DNA of 64,000 nt, taken from assembly GCF_900215335.1 (NCBI RefSeq), contig NZ_OCMT01000004.1, positions 558,001 through 622,000 on the forward strand, given 5' to 3'. This DNA comes from Pedobacter xixiisoli (GTDB lineage: Bacteria > Bacteroidota > Bacteroidia > Sphingobacteriales > Sphingobacteriaceae). A model generated the notes under the pieces. It was not told where the DNA came from, did not search any database, and saw only the letters and a program-made list of their open reading frames with translations. The position numbers and the translations under genes are program-made. Position 1 is the first letter of the stretch. Every line of letters starts with the position of its first letter. This document shows, piece by piece, positions 34,142 through 43,479 of this stretch.

Positions 34142-35158
34142 TTATTTGCTAGCATGTTCTATCAATTCGGAATCTATGGTAATCTTGTAAAATGCCTGCT
34201 CATGATCATCATCATTTTTAATAATATCTAACAATGTATCTATTGCTTTTTGCCCCTGTACAGCTGGAAATTGTTCTACCGAAGCTAGAGGTGGAAAGGC
34301 CATATATTCAGTAATTGGAGAGTTAGCGAAACTCACAAATTCTATTTCTTCATTTACTTTCAAGCCTAATTGATGGGCATGCTTTATGGCAAAGGCAGAT
34401 ACATAATCATTGAAAGAAACAATAGCTGTAGGTCTTCGTCTATGATTCAATAGTATATCCACTGCAGTGATTGTGCCCTCTTTGGTTAAATCGCAATTGA
34501 TAACCAAACTTGGATCAAATTTTAAACGGTTTTTCTGTAAGGCTTTAATATAACCCTCTTTTCGCTGCCCACTGGCAATTAGTGAGGTTGGTCCGTTAAT
34601 TAAGCCAATATTTCTATGACCACGTTTCAACAAGAAGTTTACGGCTTCAATGCTTCCTGTTTCTATGTTACAAGCCACATAGTGGATGTTTTTAATGGGC
34701 GGAACTCTATCGAAATACACCACTGGAACTCCATATTTCTTCAGTTGCTCAAAATGCTCAAAATTTGATGTGTTTTTTGCAACGGAAACCAACAAGCCAT
34801 CAATTCGGTGAGATTTTAATTTTTCTACCAAGAGCTTTTCACGCTCCTCATCATCATGAGATTGCACCAATAAAACTGTATAGTTTTTCTTATATGCAAT
34901 ATCTTCTATGGCACTAATAGCAGTTGCAAAGAAGTTTTCAGCAATTTCTGGTAAAATTACACCAATCGTAAATGTTTTACCTTGCTGAAAAAAAATTGCT
35001 TTCTGATTAGGCTGGTAGCCCAACTCATCGGCAGTTTCTCTTACTCTCTGCTGCGTAGCTACGCTAATGCTTGGATGTTGGTGTAAAGCCCTAGAAACCG
35101 TCGAAAAAGACAAGTCTAATTTCTTTGCGATTTCCTTAATAGTTACCGGTTTTTTCAT
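34142..35158 (-). CDS. LacI family transcriptional regulator
   Basis: 338 residues, the family norm. The N-terminal helix-turn-helix with hinge (TIKEIAKKLDLSFSTVSRAL, then LGYQPNQKA) binds DNA. The periplasmic-binding-like core has IGVILPEIAENFFA and SFNDYVSAFAIKHA. It probably senses a sugar. The adjacent GH109-like gene and the matching sites at 32640 and 35212 suggest a small regulon that includes itself. Confidence 0.93.
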   Translation of the reverse strand: MKKPVTIKEIAKKLDLSFSTVSRALHQHPSISVATQQRVRETADELGYQPNQKAIFFQQGKTFTIGVILPEIAENFFATAISAIEDIAYKKNYTVLLVQSHDDEEREKLLVEKLKSHRIDGLLVSVAKNTSNFEHFEQLKKYGVPVVYFDRVPPIKNIHYVACNIETGSIEAVNFLLKRGHRNIGLINGPTSLIASGQRKEGYIKALQKNRLKFDPSLVINCDLTKEGTITAVDILLNHRRRPTAIVSFNDYVSAFAIKHAHQLGLKVNEEIEFVSFANSPITEYMAFPPLASVEQFPAVQGQKAIDTLLDIIKNDDDHEQAFYKITIDSELIEHASK

Positions 35159-35211
35159 AAAGATGTTGAGATGGTTACAACAAATATATGCTTTTGGTCG
35201 GTAAAATAATT

Positions 35212-35229
35212 ATCAAGTGTTTGCGTAGC
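35212..35229. promoter_or_regulatory. LacI-type operator candidate before the lacI-type gene
   Basis: TATCAAGTGTTTGCGTAG, equal to the 32640 site except for four positions. It is 54 bases upstream of the regulator's start, fitting autoregulation. The match is weaker than a perfect palindrome. Confidence 0.45.
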
Positions 35230-35253
35230 TGTTAAGCCTAAACAAGAGCTATT

Positions 35254-35601
35254 TTAACGAAATAGCTCTTGTTCATCTCTATCTACCGTATTTATTTTTT
35301 TAAGGAAATCCGCAAATGCTGGTCCATCGTTATCAGAATAAGCACCGTACGAGTCTAGGATATAGCCGATGTTTTTATCGCTATCCTCTACCATATACAA
35401 AACAGAACTATCCCCTGGATCTGACATTCCCTCAAACCTGTAAGTTTTAACAATGTTCAGGTCTTCTGGCGTATATATTTTATCAAGAGTTTTCGACTGC
35501 ATTTTGCCGTGGTCAGTCATTTTCAACTCATTATCTATTCCCTTTTTTCTCAACTTCTCTAAAATCTGACTAAGGGTATTCATTTCAATTGGCTGTTCCA
35601 T
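35254..35601 (-). CDS. Small conserved Bacteroidota protein of unknown function
   Basis: 115 residues (a start 18 bases in, at MNTLSQ, is also possible). It carries YRFEGMSDPGDSSVLYMV and GYILDSYGAYSDN. To my memory this pattern belongs to a small family often mislabelled phosphoribosylpyrophosphate synthetase in databases; it has none of the PRPP synthase motifs. Soluble, acidic. No function is assigned. Confidence 0.65.
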   Translation of the reverse strand: MEQPIEMNTLSQILEKLRKKGIDNELKMTDHGKMQSKTLDKIYTPEDLNIVKTYRFEGMSDPGDSSVLYMVEDSDKNIGYILDSYGAYSDNDGPAFADFLKKINTVDRDEQELFR

Positions 35602-35782
35602 AACATTTAGTTTTTAATCTATATCTAAAACAAGCGCAGCGAAGAATGGTTTTGCATTTTCTTCTTAAAAACTTTGCCAATCACTCAAAACTAAAAGCAT
35701 AAATTGATTGTTCTGCTATCGCTTGCTTAATCGCAAACCTATCTATCATGTTTAATTAAGTAAATACCTTAAAATCAGAAAT

Positions 35783-36310
35783 ATGAAACATTACATTTTA
35801 TACTTAGTATTAGGAATTTCGTTAACTTTTGCCTCTTGTGCAAATAAAGAAAGAGAAGTAGCCGACGCTGTTTTGAACTCAACAGCAACGAATCAACCTA
35901 TTGGCTCGGCAAAATTTACTCAACTGGCAGATGGAAAAATAAAGATGGATTTAGAGATTAATATGCCAGAACGTGCAGATAGTACAGTTGCAGTACATTT
36001 TCATGAACATGGAGATTGCGGTAACATGGGCGAAAATACCCACGGGCATTGGAATCCGACGGTGGAGTCGCATGGTAAATGGGAATCGGATAGTTATCAT
36101 TCTGGTGATATAGGTAACATTCCGCTAGATAGTAAAGGCCACGCCAAGATTTCTGTAAGCACTTTCAGATGGAGTATCGCAGAAGGGGATGCTAAAAATA
36201 TAATCGGTAGAGGCATTATTGTACATGGCGGAACGGATGATTACGTAACTCAACCAACTGGTAATTCGGGGCCTAGAGTTGGGTGCGGCGTTATCGCTGC
36301 GGTAAAATAG
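35783..36310 (+). CDS. sodC: Cu/Zn superoxide dismutase, lipoprotein
   Basis: 175 residues with a lipobox (TFASC). Metal-binding residues follow the family: HFHEHGDC near 67-74, then GHWNP, HSGDIGN and GIIVHGGTDD. The end GNSGPRVGCGVI supplies the second disulfide Cys and the conserved Arg. It detoxifies superoxide at the envelope. Single gene followed by a perfect 15-bp terminator. Confidence 0.93.
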   Translation: MKHYILYLVLGISLTFASCANKEREVADAVLNSTATNQPIGSAKFTQLADGKIKMDLEINMPERADSTVAVHFHEHGDCGNMGENTHGHWNPTVESHGKWESDSYHSGDIGNIPLDSKGHAKISVSTFRWSIAEGDAKNIIGRGIIVHGGTDDYVTQPTGNSGPRVGCGVIAAVK

Positions 36311-36319
36311 ATTTTGGTT

Positions 36320-36356
36320 AGACTTACGAAGTTTCGCAAACTTCGTAAGTCTTTTA
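36320..36356 (+). terminator. sodC terminator
   Basis: Perfect 15-bp stem (36320-36334 with 36338-36352), loop CGC, then TTTT. Confidence 0.85.
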
Positions 36357-36431
36357 ACAGTACTAAAAAATCGAAGAAGTTTTTATGGAAATCTGACGTT
36401 AGCCATCATCATCCTTGAAACTAAATGAAAG

Positions 36432-36968
36432 ATGGCAACACTTAATGTTCCTCAAAACGGCAAGGCCGCAAAAGGAAGCTCACGAAAACCTATTCCAGGA
36501 GTTGATTTAACCGCTATGGTAGATTTGGCTTTTCTCCTGATTACCTTCTTTATGCTTACCACTTCTTTAAGCAAAATGAACGCAATGGATATTGCTAAAC
36601 CGGTACCTATAAATGAACTGGTTGACTTAGAACCTTGGCCAGCTTCCAGAACCTTAACTGTTTTGCTAGGTAAGGATAATAAAGCTGCATATTATTTGGG
36701 CGAAGCCACTAAGAATTCAATGCAGGTTGTAAGTCTTTCAGAAATTAGAAAAGCTTTATTGGCAAGCAAGAAAGCGGTTGCTGAAATCCATCAAGCCTCA
36801 AAAGACCAAGAAATGTATGTGATTATTAAACCTACAAGTACATCTGTTTACAGCAACTTTGTAGATATGATAGATGAGATGGGCATCAACAAAATAGATA
36901 CTTATGCAATAGACGATAAATATTTACTCGATGCAGAAAAAAGCTTTATGAAAGCTAAAGGCATTTAG
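36432..36968 (+). CDS. ExbD/TolR family proton-channel protein, solitary paralog
   Basis: 178 residues. One membrane segment with the functional Asp, in DLTAMVDLAFLLITFFMLTT; it is followed by a periplasmic domain (YVIIKPTSTSVYSNFVDMIDEM). The sequence is very close in layout to the ExbD at 43480 (DLTAMVDLAFLLITFFMLTTSLSK shared), so the two are recent paralogs. No ExbB or TonB is adjacent here; it may join the 42-45 kb system. The start ATG at 36432 keeps a short cytoplasmic tail. Confidence 0.9.
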   Translation: MATLNVPQNGKAAKGSSRKPIPGVDLTAMVDLAFLLITFFMLTTSLSKMNAMDIAKPVPINELVDLEPWPASRTLTVLLGKDNKAAYYLGEATKNSMQVVSLSEIRKALLASKKAVAEIHQASKDQEMYVIIKPTSTSVYSNFVDMIDEMGINKIDTYAIDDKYLLDAEKSFMKAKGI

Positions 36969-37016
36969 TAAATAAGCCACATAAGAACATAGATTGTTTG
37001 TGTACTAGAAATGAAA

Positions 37017-37061
37017 TAGCCACAGATGCACAGATGAAATTGATCTGTGTATCTGTGGCTA
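37017..37061. repeat. Near-perfect 19-bp hairpin
   Basis: TAGCCACAGATGCACAGAT pairs with the 37043-37061 arm with one G-T pair; 7-base loop. It holds CACAGAT twice in each arm. It lacks a good T tail on either strand. Strings of this kind (gccacagatgcacagat) are, to my knowledge, frequent dispersed intergenic repeats. It lies between convergent exbD and metK. Confidence 0.5.
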
Positions 37062-37087
37062 AAAGAGATCCACTAGGATTAAAAAAA

Positions 37088-38374
37088 TTATAAACCGAAA
37101 GCAGCTTTTACTTGGTCAACGTAATCTAATTTCTCCCAAGTAAATAACTCAACAGTAACTGTTTTTTCTTCACCATTTGGCGATTTGAAAGTTTTAGTCA
37201 CCGTTTCCGACTGGCGTCCCATGTGCCCGTAAGCTGCAGTTTCGCTATAAATTGGATTTCTTAATTTCAAACGTTGCTCAATAAAGTAAGGACGCATGTC
37301 GAAAATGCCTTCTACTTTTTTGCTAATTTCTCCGTCAGTTAAATCAACTTTTGAAGTGCCGTAAGTCACTACATTAATAGAAGTTGGTTTTGCTACACCA
37401 ATAGCATAAGAAACTTGAACCAAAACTTCATCTGCTAAGCCAGCAGCAACTAAATTTTTTGCAATATGGCGTGTGGCATAAGCAGCACTTCTATCTACTT
37501 TACTCGGATCTTTTCCAGAGAATGCACCGCCACCGTGGGCACCTTTACCACCGTAAGTATCTACAATGATTTTTCTGCCTGTTAAACCAGTATCACCGTG
37601 TGGACCGCCTATCACAAACACGCCAGTTGGGTTAATGTGATAAGTGATATTATCATTAAATAAATGTGCGTATTGTGGGTATTTAGCTTTAACTCTTGGA
37701 ATTAAAATAGATACTAAATCACTTTTAATTTTAACCAACATCTCGTCGTTTGCTGCATCTTTATCCGCTCTCGAATCAGATTTAGCCTTCACAAAGTCAT
37801 CATGTTGAGTAGAAATTACAATTGCGTCAATTCTCTGTGGCTGGTTATCATCAGCATATTCTAAGGTAACTTGAGATTTCGCATCTGGACGTAGATAAGT
37901 AATATCAGCATTCTCTCTTCTCAAAACTGCTAATTCTCTTAATAAAGCGTGAGATAAATCAAGCGCCAATGGCATATAATTTTCAGTCTCGTTAGTTGCA
38001 TAACCGAACATCATACCTTGGTCGCCAGCACCTTGCTCTTCTTTATTAGTTCTATCTACACCTTGGTTAATGTCTTGAGATTGCTCATGGATCGCAGAAA
38101 GTACACCACAAGAATTAGCCTCAAACATATATTCACTTTTAGTGTAACCAATTTTCTTGATTACATCTCTAGCAATTTGCTGTACATCTAAGTAAGTTTT
38201 AGATTTTACTTCGCCCGCTAAAATCACCTGACCTGTAGTTACCAAGGTCTCACAAGCTACTTTAGACTCTGGGTCAAACGCTAGGAAATTATCGATTAAT
38301 GCATCCGAAATTTGGTCAGCAATTTTGTCTGGATGACCTTCAGATACAGATTCTGATGTAAATAAATACGACAT
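37088..38374 (-). CDS. metK: S-adenosylmethionine synthetase
   Basis: 428 residues, near normal length. N-terminal [22 protein letters not shown] binds ATP/methionine; [12 protein letters not shown] and [18 protein letters not shown] are the other signatures. The enzyme makes SAM from ATP and methionine in the cytosol. A candidate SAM-II-type riboswitch lies 80-156 bases upstream on the same strand, which would give feedback control by the product. Confidence 0.97.
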   Translation of the reverse strand: MSYLFTSESVSEGHPDKIADQISDALIDNFLAFDPESKVACETLVTTGQVILAGEVKSKTYLDVQQIARDVIKKIGYTKSEYMFEANSCGVLSAIHEQSQDINQGVDRTNKEEQGAGDQGMMFGYATNETENYMPLALDLSHALLRELAVLRRENADITYLRPDAKSQVTLEYADDNQPQRIDAIVISTQHDDFVKAKSDSRADKDAANDEMLVKIKSDLVSILIPRVKAKYPQYAHLFNDNITYHINPTGVFVIGGPHGDTGLTGRKIIVDTYGGKGAHGGGAFSGKDPSKVDRSAAYATRHIAKNLVAAGLADEVLVQVSYAIGVAKPTSINVVTYGTSKVDLTDGEISKKVEGIFDMRPYFIEQRLKLRNPIYSETAAYGHMGRQSETVTKTFKSPNGEEKTVTVELFTWEKLDYVDQVKAAFGL

Positions 38375-38454
38375 TTTAATTTTTTATTAAAATAAACAAA
38401 ACAATAAAAGTTAAAATGGCAAAGACCCCTTAAAGGTTGTAAATAGAAGTGTAG

Positions 38455-38530
38455 AAATACATTAGCACTTTTTTTTACGTGGTTGCAATCAGTACCGATA
38501 CAATCGGAATTAGCAAATCAATCCACTTTA
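38455..38530 (-). promoter_or_regulatory. Candidate SAM-II-type (long-loop) riboswitch upstream of metK
   Basis: Read on the minus strand: P1 arm GTGG, then TTGATTTG, then a hairpin CCGAT-TGT-ATCGG, then CTGATTGCAA, the second P1 arm CCAC, then GTAAAAAAAAGTGCTAATG. The order and bases (GAUUU, UUGCAA before the closing P1 arm, AAA run, GCUAA) follow the SAM-II aptamer, with one added hairpin in the first loop as in long-loop variants. Known aptamers bind SAM and lower expression. Assigned by eye; no covariance model was run. Confidence 0.6.
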
Positions 38531-38599
38531 ACGCCGCAAAACTAACACAATAAATTTTAATACTCAAAAATTATCGATTATTTTGTGCGCTAATTATTT

Positions 38600-39484
38600 A
38601 TGTCGGTAAACAAGTCAAATATCCTCTTCATCATTAACCCAATTTCTGGCGGAAAAAAGAAATCGAGTTTGCCTTCTTTGATAGACCAACATCTTGATAA
38701 GGATAAGTTTGCACCGATATATGCTTTTACAGAATACGTAGGTCATGCTTCAGAATTGGCCGAAGAGGCTGAAAGGAAAAATTACGACATCATTGTTGCT
38801 GTTGGTGGCGATGGAACTATCAACGAGGTAGCCAGCAAGTTGGTTCATAGCGATAAAATTTTGGCAATTATTCCCTTTGGTTCTGGCAATGGATTGGCTA
38901 GGTTTCTAAATATTCCGCTCAGCTCTAAAAAAGCTATCGAATTAATTAACTCAGGTAAACCTCAGGTAATAGATACTGCGGAACTTAATGGAAAGAAGTT
39001 TTTCAATATGGCTGGTATGGGTTTCGATGCTCATTTGAGCTCAGTTTTTGCAGGAAATAAAAAAAGAGGCCTAAAAAGTTATGTAGAGCTGGGTTTTAAA
39101 GAAATTACCACCTATAAAGCGCAGCCTTATCATATAGAAATAGATGGGGTTAGTTATGATAAAGACGCATTTGCCATCAGTATTGCCAACTCTTCTCAAT
39201 ACGGAAATAATGTGTACATCTCTCCAAAGTCTTCTTTAACAGATGGTTATTTGGATGTTTGTATCATCCATCCAATTTCCTTAGTAAAATTGCCGATGTT
39301 GGCTTTTCAGATGATTACCGCAAAAACACACCAATCTAGTTTGGTGAAAATCATTAGAGGAAAACACATCAAAATACAAAGACAGGCACCAGATGCAGTC
39401 CATTTAGATGGCGAACCTTTGCAATTGGGCGAGCAATTAGAAATAAAAATCGTTCCGGCATCGTTAAAGATCATAAGCAATTAA
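38600..39484 (+). CDS. Diacylglycerol/lipid kinase (DagK/YegS family)
   Basis: 294 residues. The nucleotide loop GGDGTINEV is near 74-82, with IPFGSGNGLARFL next, typical of the DAGK catalytic family. The N-terminal INPISGGKK is the other family block. A late LDGEPLQLG fits the lipid kinase C-terminal beta domain. It phosphorylates diacylglycerol or a related lipid. Divergent from metK. Confidence 0.9.
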   Translation: MSVNKSNILFIINPISGGKKKSSLPSLIDQHLDKDKFAPIYAFTEYVGHASELAEEAERKNYDIIVAVGGDGTINEVASKLVHSDKILAIIPFGSGNGLARFLNIPLSSKKAIELINSGKPQVIDTAELNGKKFFNMAGMGFDAHLSSVFAGNKKRGLKSYVELGFKEITTYKAQPYHIEIDGVSYDKDAFAISIANSSQYGNNVYISPKSSLTDGYLDVCIIHPISLVKLPMLAFQMITAKTHQSSLVKIIRGKHIKIQRQAPDAVHLDGEPLQLGEQLEIKIVPASLKIISN

Positions 39485-39512
39485 TCCGTAACTGACTCTT
39501 AACACCTATAAA

Positions 39513-39869
39513 ATGAGCAAGCAAAAGAAAAATACATTTAGCGATTTTAGTGGAGTGATGTTTTCTACAGACCCTGATTTTGTATACGAAAACAATGAAG
39601 CACAGGAGCAGGAAACTTTACCAAATGCACAGCAAGATTTACGAGTAATGTTGGATAGGAAAAATCGCGGAGGAAAAACCGTAACGCTAATTACAGGTTT
39701 TCTCGGTACCGATGCTGATTTGGAAAAGCTAACCAAAACATTGAAAACAAAATGTGGCGTAGGAGGAAGCGCTAAAGATGGAGAGATTATACTTCAGGGA
39801 GATTTTAAAGAAAAGGCTTTTTTGTTTCTCCAAAAAGAAGGCTATAAAGTGAAGAAGTCTGGAGGCTAA
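39513..39869 (+). CDS. SUI1/YciH family translation factor
   Basis: 118 residues. The N-terminal ~40 residues are charged and probably disordered. The SUI1 fold covers ~45-118 with DRKNRGGKTVTLITGF, then CGVGGSAKDGEIILQGD. Bacterial YciH-type proteins resemble eIF1 and may affect initiation fidelity. It starts 29 bases after the lipid kinase and may be co-transcribed. Confidence 0.9.
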   Translation: MSKQKKNTFSDFSGVMFSTDPDFVYENNEAQEQETLPNAQQDLRVMLDRKNRGGKTVTLITGFLGTDADLEKLTKTLKTKCGVGGSAKDGEIILQGDFKEKAFLFLQKEGYKVKKSGG

Positions 39870-39975
39870 TTTTTTATTTTAAAACGCTGTTTGTTAGTCG
39901 TTTAATTCTTAGTGTAATTGCCACAATAAGTAAAAATTTTCTTTAAAGTTGTAGTTTTTTGGATAAATATCTCCT

Positions 39976-39983
39976 TAGCTTTG
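39976..39983 (+). promoter_or_regulatory. Possible -7 element of pckA
   Basis: TAGCTTTG is a full TAnnTTTG match 21 bases before ATG 40005. Upstream TTTG/TTG candidates are at off-ideal spacing (14 and 24 bases), so only the -7 half is convincing. Confidence 0.4.
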
Positions 39984-40004
39984 GGCCATATTTAAACCAA
40001 AAAT

Positions 40005-41609
40005 ATGACCAAATATAGTATCCAAAAACCTCAGTTAGATTATCTAGGGTTGGCTGCGCTGCAATTTAAATATCAGCTCAGCATCCCCGAGTTAGTTGAA
40101 GAAGCCATTAAGAACGGAGAAGGTACATTAGCCGATTCTGGTGCGCTAGCCATCGACACCGGGAAATTCAAAGGCCGTTCTCCCAAAGACAGATTTATTG
40201 TTGCCGATGATGTGACCAACGAAACCGTTTGGTGGGGAGATATCAATATTAAAATCAGTCCGCAACATTTTGATACAATTTATCAAAAAATGCTGTCCTT
40301 TCTCGACAATAAAGAAGTTTATGTGAGGGATGCTTATGCTTGTGCTAATAAAAACTATAGTACAGGTATCAGGGTAATTACAGAGCATGCTTTCCAAAAT
40401 ATATTTGCTAATAACCTATTTTTAAGGTACGATAATGAAGAATTGCCTGCTCAACCAGAATGGACAATTATAGCTATCCCGTCTTTTTTAGCAAATCCAG
40501 AAACAGATGGAACTAGGCAGGAGAACTTTTCAATCTTAAATTTCTCTAAAAAAATAATTCTAATAGGAGGTACAGCCTACACTGGAGAAATTAAAAAAGG
40601 TATTTTCTCGGTGCTCAACTTTATTTTGCCAAAGGAAAAGAACACTTTATCGATGCATTGCTCTGCTAATGTAGGCAAGGATGGAGATTCTGCAGTGTTC
40701 TTTGGCTTGTCTGGTACGGGAAAAACTACCTTGTCTGCCGATCCAAATAGAGCTTTGGTAGGTGATGATGAACATGGTTGGGGCGAAGGAACTATTTTTA
40801 ATTTTGAAGGTGGTTGCTATGCAAAATGTGTGGACTTAACTGCCGATAAAGAACCGCAAATATTTAATGCCATCAAATTTGGCTCGTTATTAGAAAACAT
40901 TAATTATTTCTCAGGAACAAGAAATGTAGACTTTGCAAATATTGAAAAGACGGAAAATACCCGAGTAGCTTACCCGTTAAATTACATAGATAATGCGATG
41001 GAGCCATCGGTAGCACCAGTTCCAAAAAATATTTTCTTCTTAACGGCAGATGCTTTTGGAGTACTCCCACCAATCTCTAAATTAACTACTGGGCAAGCCA
41101 TGTTCCATTTTATTTCTGGGTATACGGCAAAAGTTGCGGGTACAGAAACTGGTGTAACAGAGCCTCAGCTTACTTTTTCTGCTTGCTTTGGTAAGGCATT
41201 TTTACCGCTACATCCAACGGTTTATGCTAAATTGCTTGGCGAAAAGATGAAAAAGCACCAAGTAAATGTATGGTTGGTAAATACGGGTTGGAGTGGAGGG
41301 CCTTATGGTGTGGGTAATCGAATGAAATTATCTCATACCAGGGCCATGATTACAGCTGCACTTAATGGCGAGTTAGAAAATACAGCGTTTACTGAACATC
41401 CTATCTTCGGTTTGGCAATGCCAGTAGGGTGTCCTAACGTGCCCTCAGAGGTTTTAAACCCTAGAAATACATGGACTGACGGAAATGAATACGATTTAAA
41501 AGCTAATGAGCTAGCTCAGGCATTTTTAAATAACTTTAAGGATTTTGAAGAATTTGCAGACGAAGAACTGAAAAAAGGGATGCCAAAACTTACTCAGATT
41601 ACAGTTTAA
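40005..41609 (+). CDS. pckA: Phosphoenolpyruvate carboxykinase (ATP)
   Basis: 534 residues, the family norm. Kinase-1a loop GLSGTGKTT at ~235-243, the kinase-2 block GDDEHGW at ~254-260, and the PCK-specific GRSPKDRFIV near the N-terminus. Catalyses oxaloacetate + ATP to PEP + CO2 for gluconeogenesis. Stand-alone gene with its own terminator. Confidence 0.97.
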   Translation: MTKYSIQKPQLDYLGLAALQFKYQLSIPELVEEAIKNGEGTLADSGALAIDTGKFKGRSPKDRFIVADDVTNETVWWGDINIKISPQHFDTIYQKMLSFLDNKEVYVRDAYACANKNYSTGIRVITEHAFQNIFANNLFLRYDNEELPAQPEWTIIAIPSFLANPETDGTRQENFSILNFSKKIILIGGTAYTGEIKKGIFSVLNFILPKEKNTLSMHCSANVGKDGDSAVFFGLSGTGKTTLSADPNRALVGDDEHGWGEGTIFNFEGGCYAKCVDLTADKEPQIFNAIKFGSLLENINYFSGTRNVDFANIEKTENTRVAYPLNYIDNAMEPSVAPVPKNIFFLTADAFGVLPPISKLTTGQAMFHFISGYTAKVAGTETGVTEPQLTFSACFGKAFLPLHPTVYAKLLGEKMKKHQVNVWLVNTGWSGGPYGVGNRMKLSHTRAMITAALNGELENTAFTEHPIFGLAMPVGCPNVPSEVLNPRNTWTDGNEYDLKANELAQAFLNNFKDFEEFADEELKKGMPKLTQITV

Positions 41610-41665
41610 CACTTTTTTTTCCTTCAAAAATTTGCATTTGATTAAATTTTTAGTTTTAATTGCGT

Positions 41666-41694
41666 AAAGATTGCCTCAACGGCAATCTTTTTAT
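41666..41694 (+). terminator. pckA terminator
   Basis: AAAGATTGCC / GGCAATCTTT perfect 10-bp stem, loop TCAAC, then TTATTTT. Confidence 0.88.
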
Positions 41695-41750
41695 TTTAAT
41701 AATACTTTCGTTGTGTTAAGTAACGAATTGATTGTGTAATGAATATTTAA

Positions 41751-41780
41751 TTTGTAATTTAAATCAAAATTATAAATTTG
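41751..41780 (+). promoter_or_regulatory. Promoter of the exbB-exbD-exbD-tonB operon
   Basis: TTTG at 41751-41754, 18-base spacer, TAAATTTG at 41773-41780; both halves match the Bacteroidota consensus. The expected 5' leader before ATG 41879 is ~90 bases. Confidence 0.7.
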
Positions 41781-41878
41781 CTTCCGCAACAATTCGGTCT
41801 AGGCCACGTTGAGTGTATTAACTTATATTTATTTAAGAATTTTAAAAAACAAGTACTAAAACTAAAAATTAAAAAAAA

Positions 41879-42763
41879 ATGGCAAACGCACCAAAACCTA
41901 CACCAGCTAAAAAAGAGAGCAGCGCAACGGCGTCTAACTTATTTGCTACATTAGTTATTCCAATCTGTATTCTTATTGGCGTAGCGCTATTTATCTTTGT
42001 ATTAGGTAAACCATCTAACTTTAACGTTCCAGAAGAAGTTGCTAAAGCGAACAGTTCTCTATCTTTAGCTTTTTATAATGATGATACCCATGCATATCTT
42101 CCTCACCCAGGAAACTACGGTGGTATGGCTTTCAAAGGCGGTTTTATTGTTCCTATCCTAATGGGGATGCTTTTAATGGTATTCGTGTTCTCTATTGAGC
42201 GTTTTATTGTTATTGGTAAAGCTACAGGTAAAGGTAGTTTAGAATCTTTCATCAAAAAAATCCAATCTTTATTAAGCACTGGTAATATCCAAGCTGCAGT
42301 TGCAGAGTGTGATAAACAACAAGGTTCTGTAGCTAACGTAATTAAATCAGGTCTTAAAAAATATAGCGAAGTAGAAGCTGATTCAAACTTAGACGTAGAG
42401 CAATCAGTAGTAGCTATCCAAAAAGATATTGAAGAAGCTACAGCTTTAGAAATGCCAATGTTAGAGCAAAACTTAACTATCATCGCTACTTTAGTATCAG
42501 TTGGTACGTTAATGGGTCTATTAGGTACGGTAACAGGTATGATCAAGGCCTTCGGTGGTTTAGCTAACTCAGGTGCTCCAGATCAAGCAGCGTTAGCAAC
42601 AGGTATCTCTGAGGCACTTATCAATACTGCAACTGGTATCGGTACTTCTACTTTAGCGATTATCATGTATAACATCCTTACTTCTAAAATTGATAAATTA
42701 ACTTATGCTATTGATGAGGCTGGTTTCAGTATCATCCAAACGTATGCAAGTACACACAAATAA
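41879..42763 (+). CDS. ExbB/TolQ/MotA-family proton channel
   Basis: 294 residues. Three main membrane parts: an N-terminal helix (~25-44), one at ~87-110, and the conserved pair around LTIIATLVSVGTLMGLLGTVTGMIKAF and TGIGTSTLAIIMYN. The GLLGTVTGM block is the family signature. It makes the proton channel with ExbD that powers TonB. First gene of the operon. Confidence 0.94.
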   Translation: MANAPKPTPAKKESSATASNLFATLVIPICILIGVALFIFVLGKPSNFNVPEEVAKANSSLSLAFYNDDTHAYLPHPGNYGGMAFKGGFIVPILMGMLLMVFVFSIERFIVIGKATGKGSLESFIKKIQSLLSTGNIQAAVAECDKQQGSVANVIKSGLKKYSEVEADSNLDVEQSVVAIQKDIEEATALEMPMLEQNLTIIATLVSVGTLMGLLGTVTGMIKAFGGLANSGAPDQAALATGISEALINTATGIGTSTLAIIMYNILTSKIDKLTYAIDEAGFSIIQTYASTHK

Positions 42764-42848
42764 AAATTATTTTTATTTTCTTTTGCCGGCTTTATGGAAA
42801 ACCGGAACAAATAGCATCATTAGTTAAAATATTAATAATTTTTAGATT

Positions 42849-43454
42849 ATGGGTAGAGCAAAAGTTCCTAGAAAGAGTACCTCGATTGATATGACCGCCA
42901 TGTGCGACGTATCGTTCCTGCTACTTACTTTCTTTATCTTAACAGCGACCGCTCGTCAGCCAGATCCTCTAGAGATTACTACACCTTCTTCATCGGTGCA
43001 GTTTAAAATGCCTGATAAAGACATCTCTATTTTGAGTATCGGTAAGGGAAAGGTTTTCTTAGAGATTATCGGTCAAGATGTAAAGAAAGCAACCCTTCAA
43101 AGAATGGGTAACATTTACGGTCAAACGTTTACCGAAGAGGAGGCTAAAAAATTCGCAGTAGTTTCTGCTTTTGGCGTGCCAATTGGTAACATGAAACAGT
43201 TTTTAGCTATGAATGGAGAGCAACGCACAAAGTCGGGCATCCAGTCTGGTATTCCAAATGATTCAACAACAAATAATGAGTTGTTCAATTGGGTTAAAGA
43301 AGCTCGTTTCGCAACGTCTGAACTACACGGGATAGATATGCGTTTGAGTATTAAAGGTAATGCCGACGAAGAGTATCCTACTGTAAGAAAAGTGATTGAC
43401 TTGCTTCAAAAGCAAAAAATTAACAAATTTAGTTTAATTACATCGTCTGAGTAA
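42849..43454 (+). CDS. ExbD/TolR family protein (first copy in operon)
   Basis: 201 residues. N-terminal membrane helix with the conserved Asp (MTAMCDVSFLLLTFFILTAT). The periplasmic part is larger than the second ExbD and has few TolR-typical blocks, with a later STIKG-like beta region (DMRLSIKGNADEEY). Two different ExbDs per ExbB are usual in Bacteroidota; their separate roles are unclear. Confidence 0.92.
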   Translation: MGRAKVPRKSTSIDMTAMCDVSFLLLTFFILTATARQPDPLEITTPSSSVQFKMPDKDISILSIGKGKVFLEIIGQDVKKATLQRMGNIYGQTFTEEEAKKFAVVSAFGVPIGNMKQFLAMNGEQRTKSGIQSGIPNDSTTNNELFNWVKEARFATSELHGIDMRLSIKGNADEEYPTVRKVIDLLQKQKINKFSLITSSE

Positions 43455-43479
43455 GGACGGTAAAAAATAGAATTAAGCC

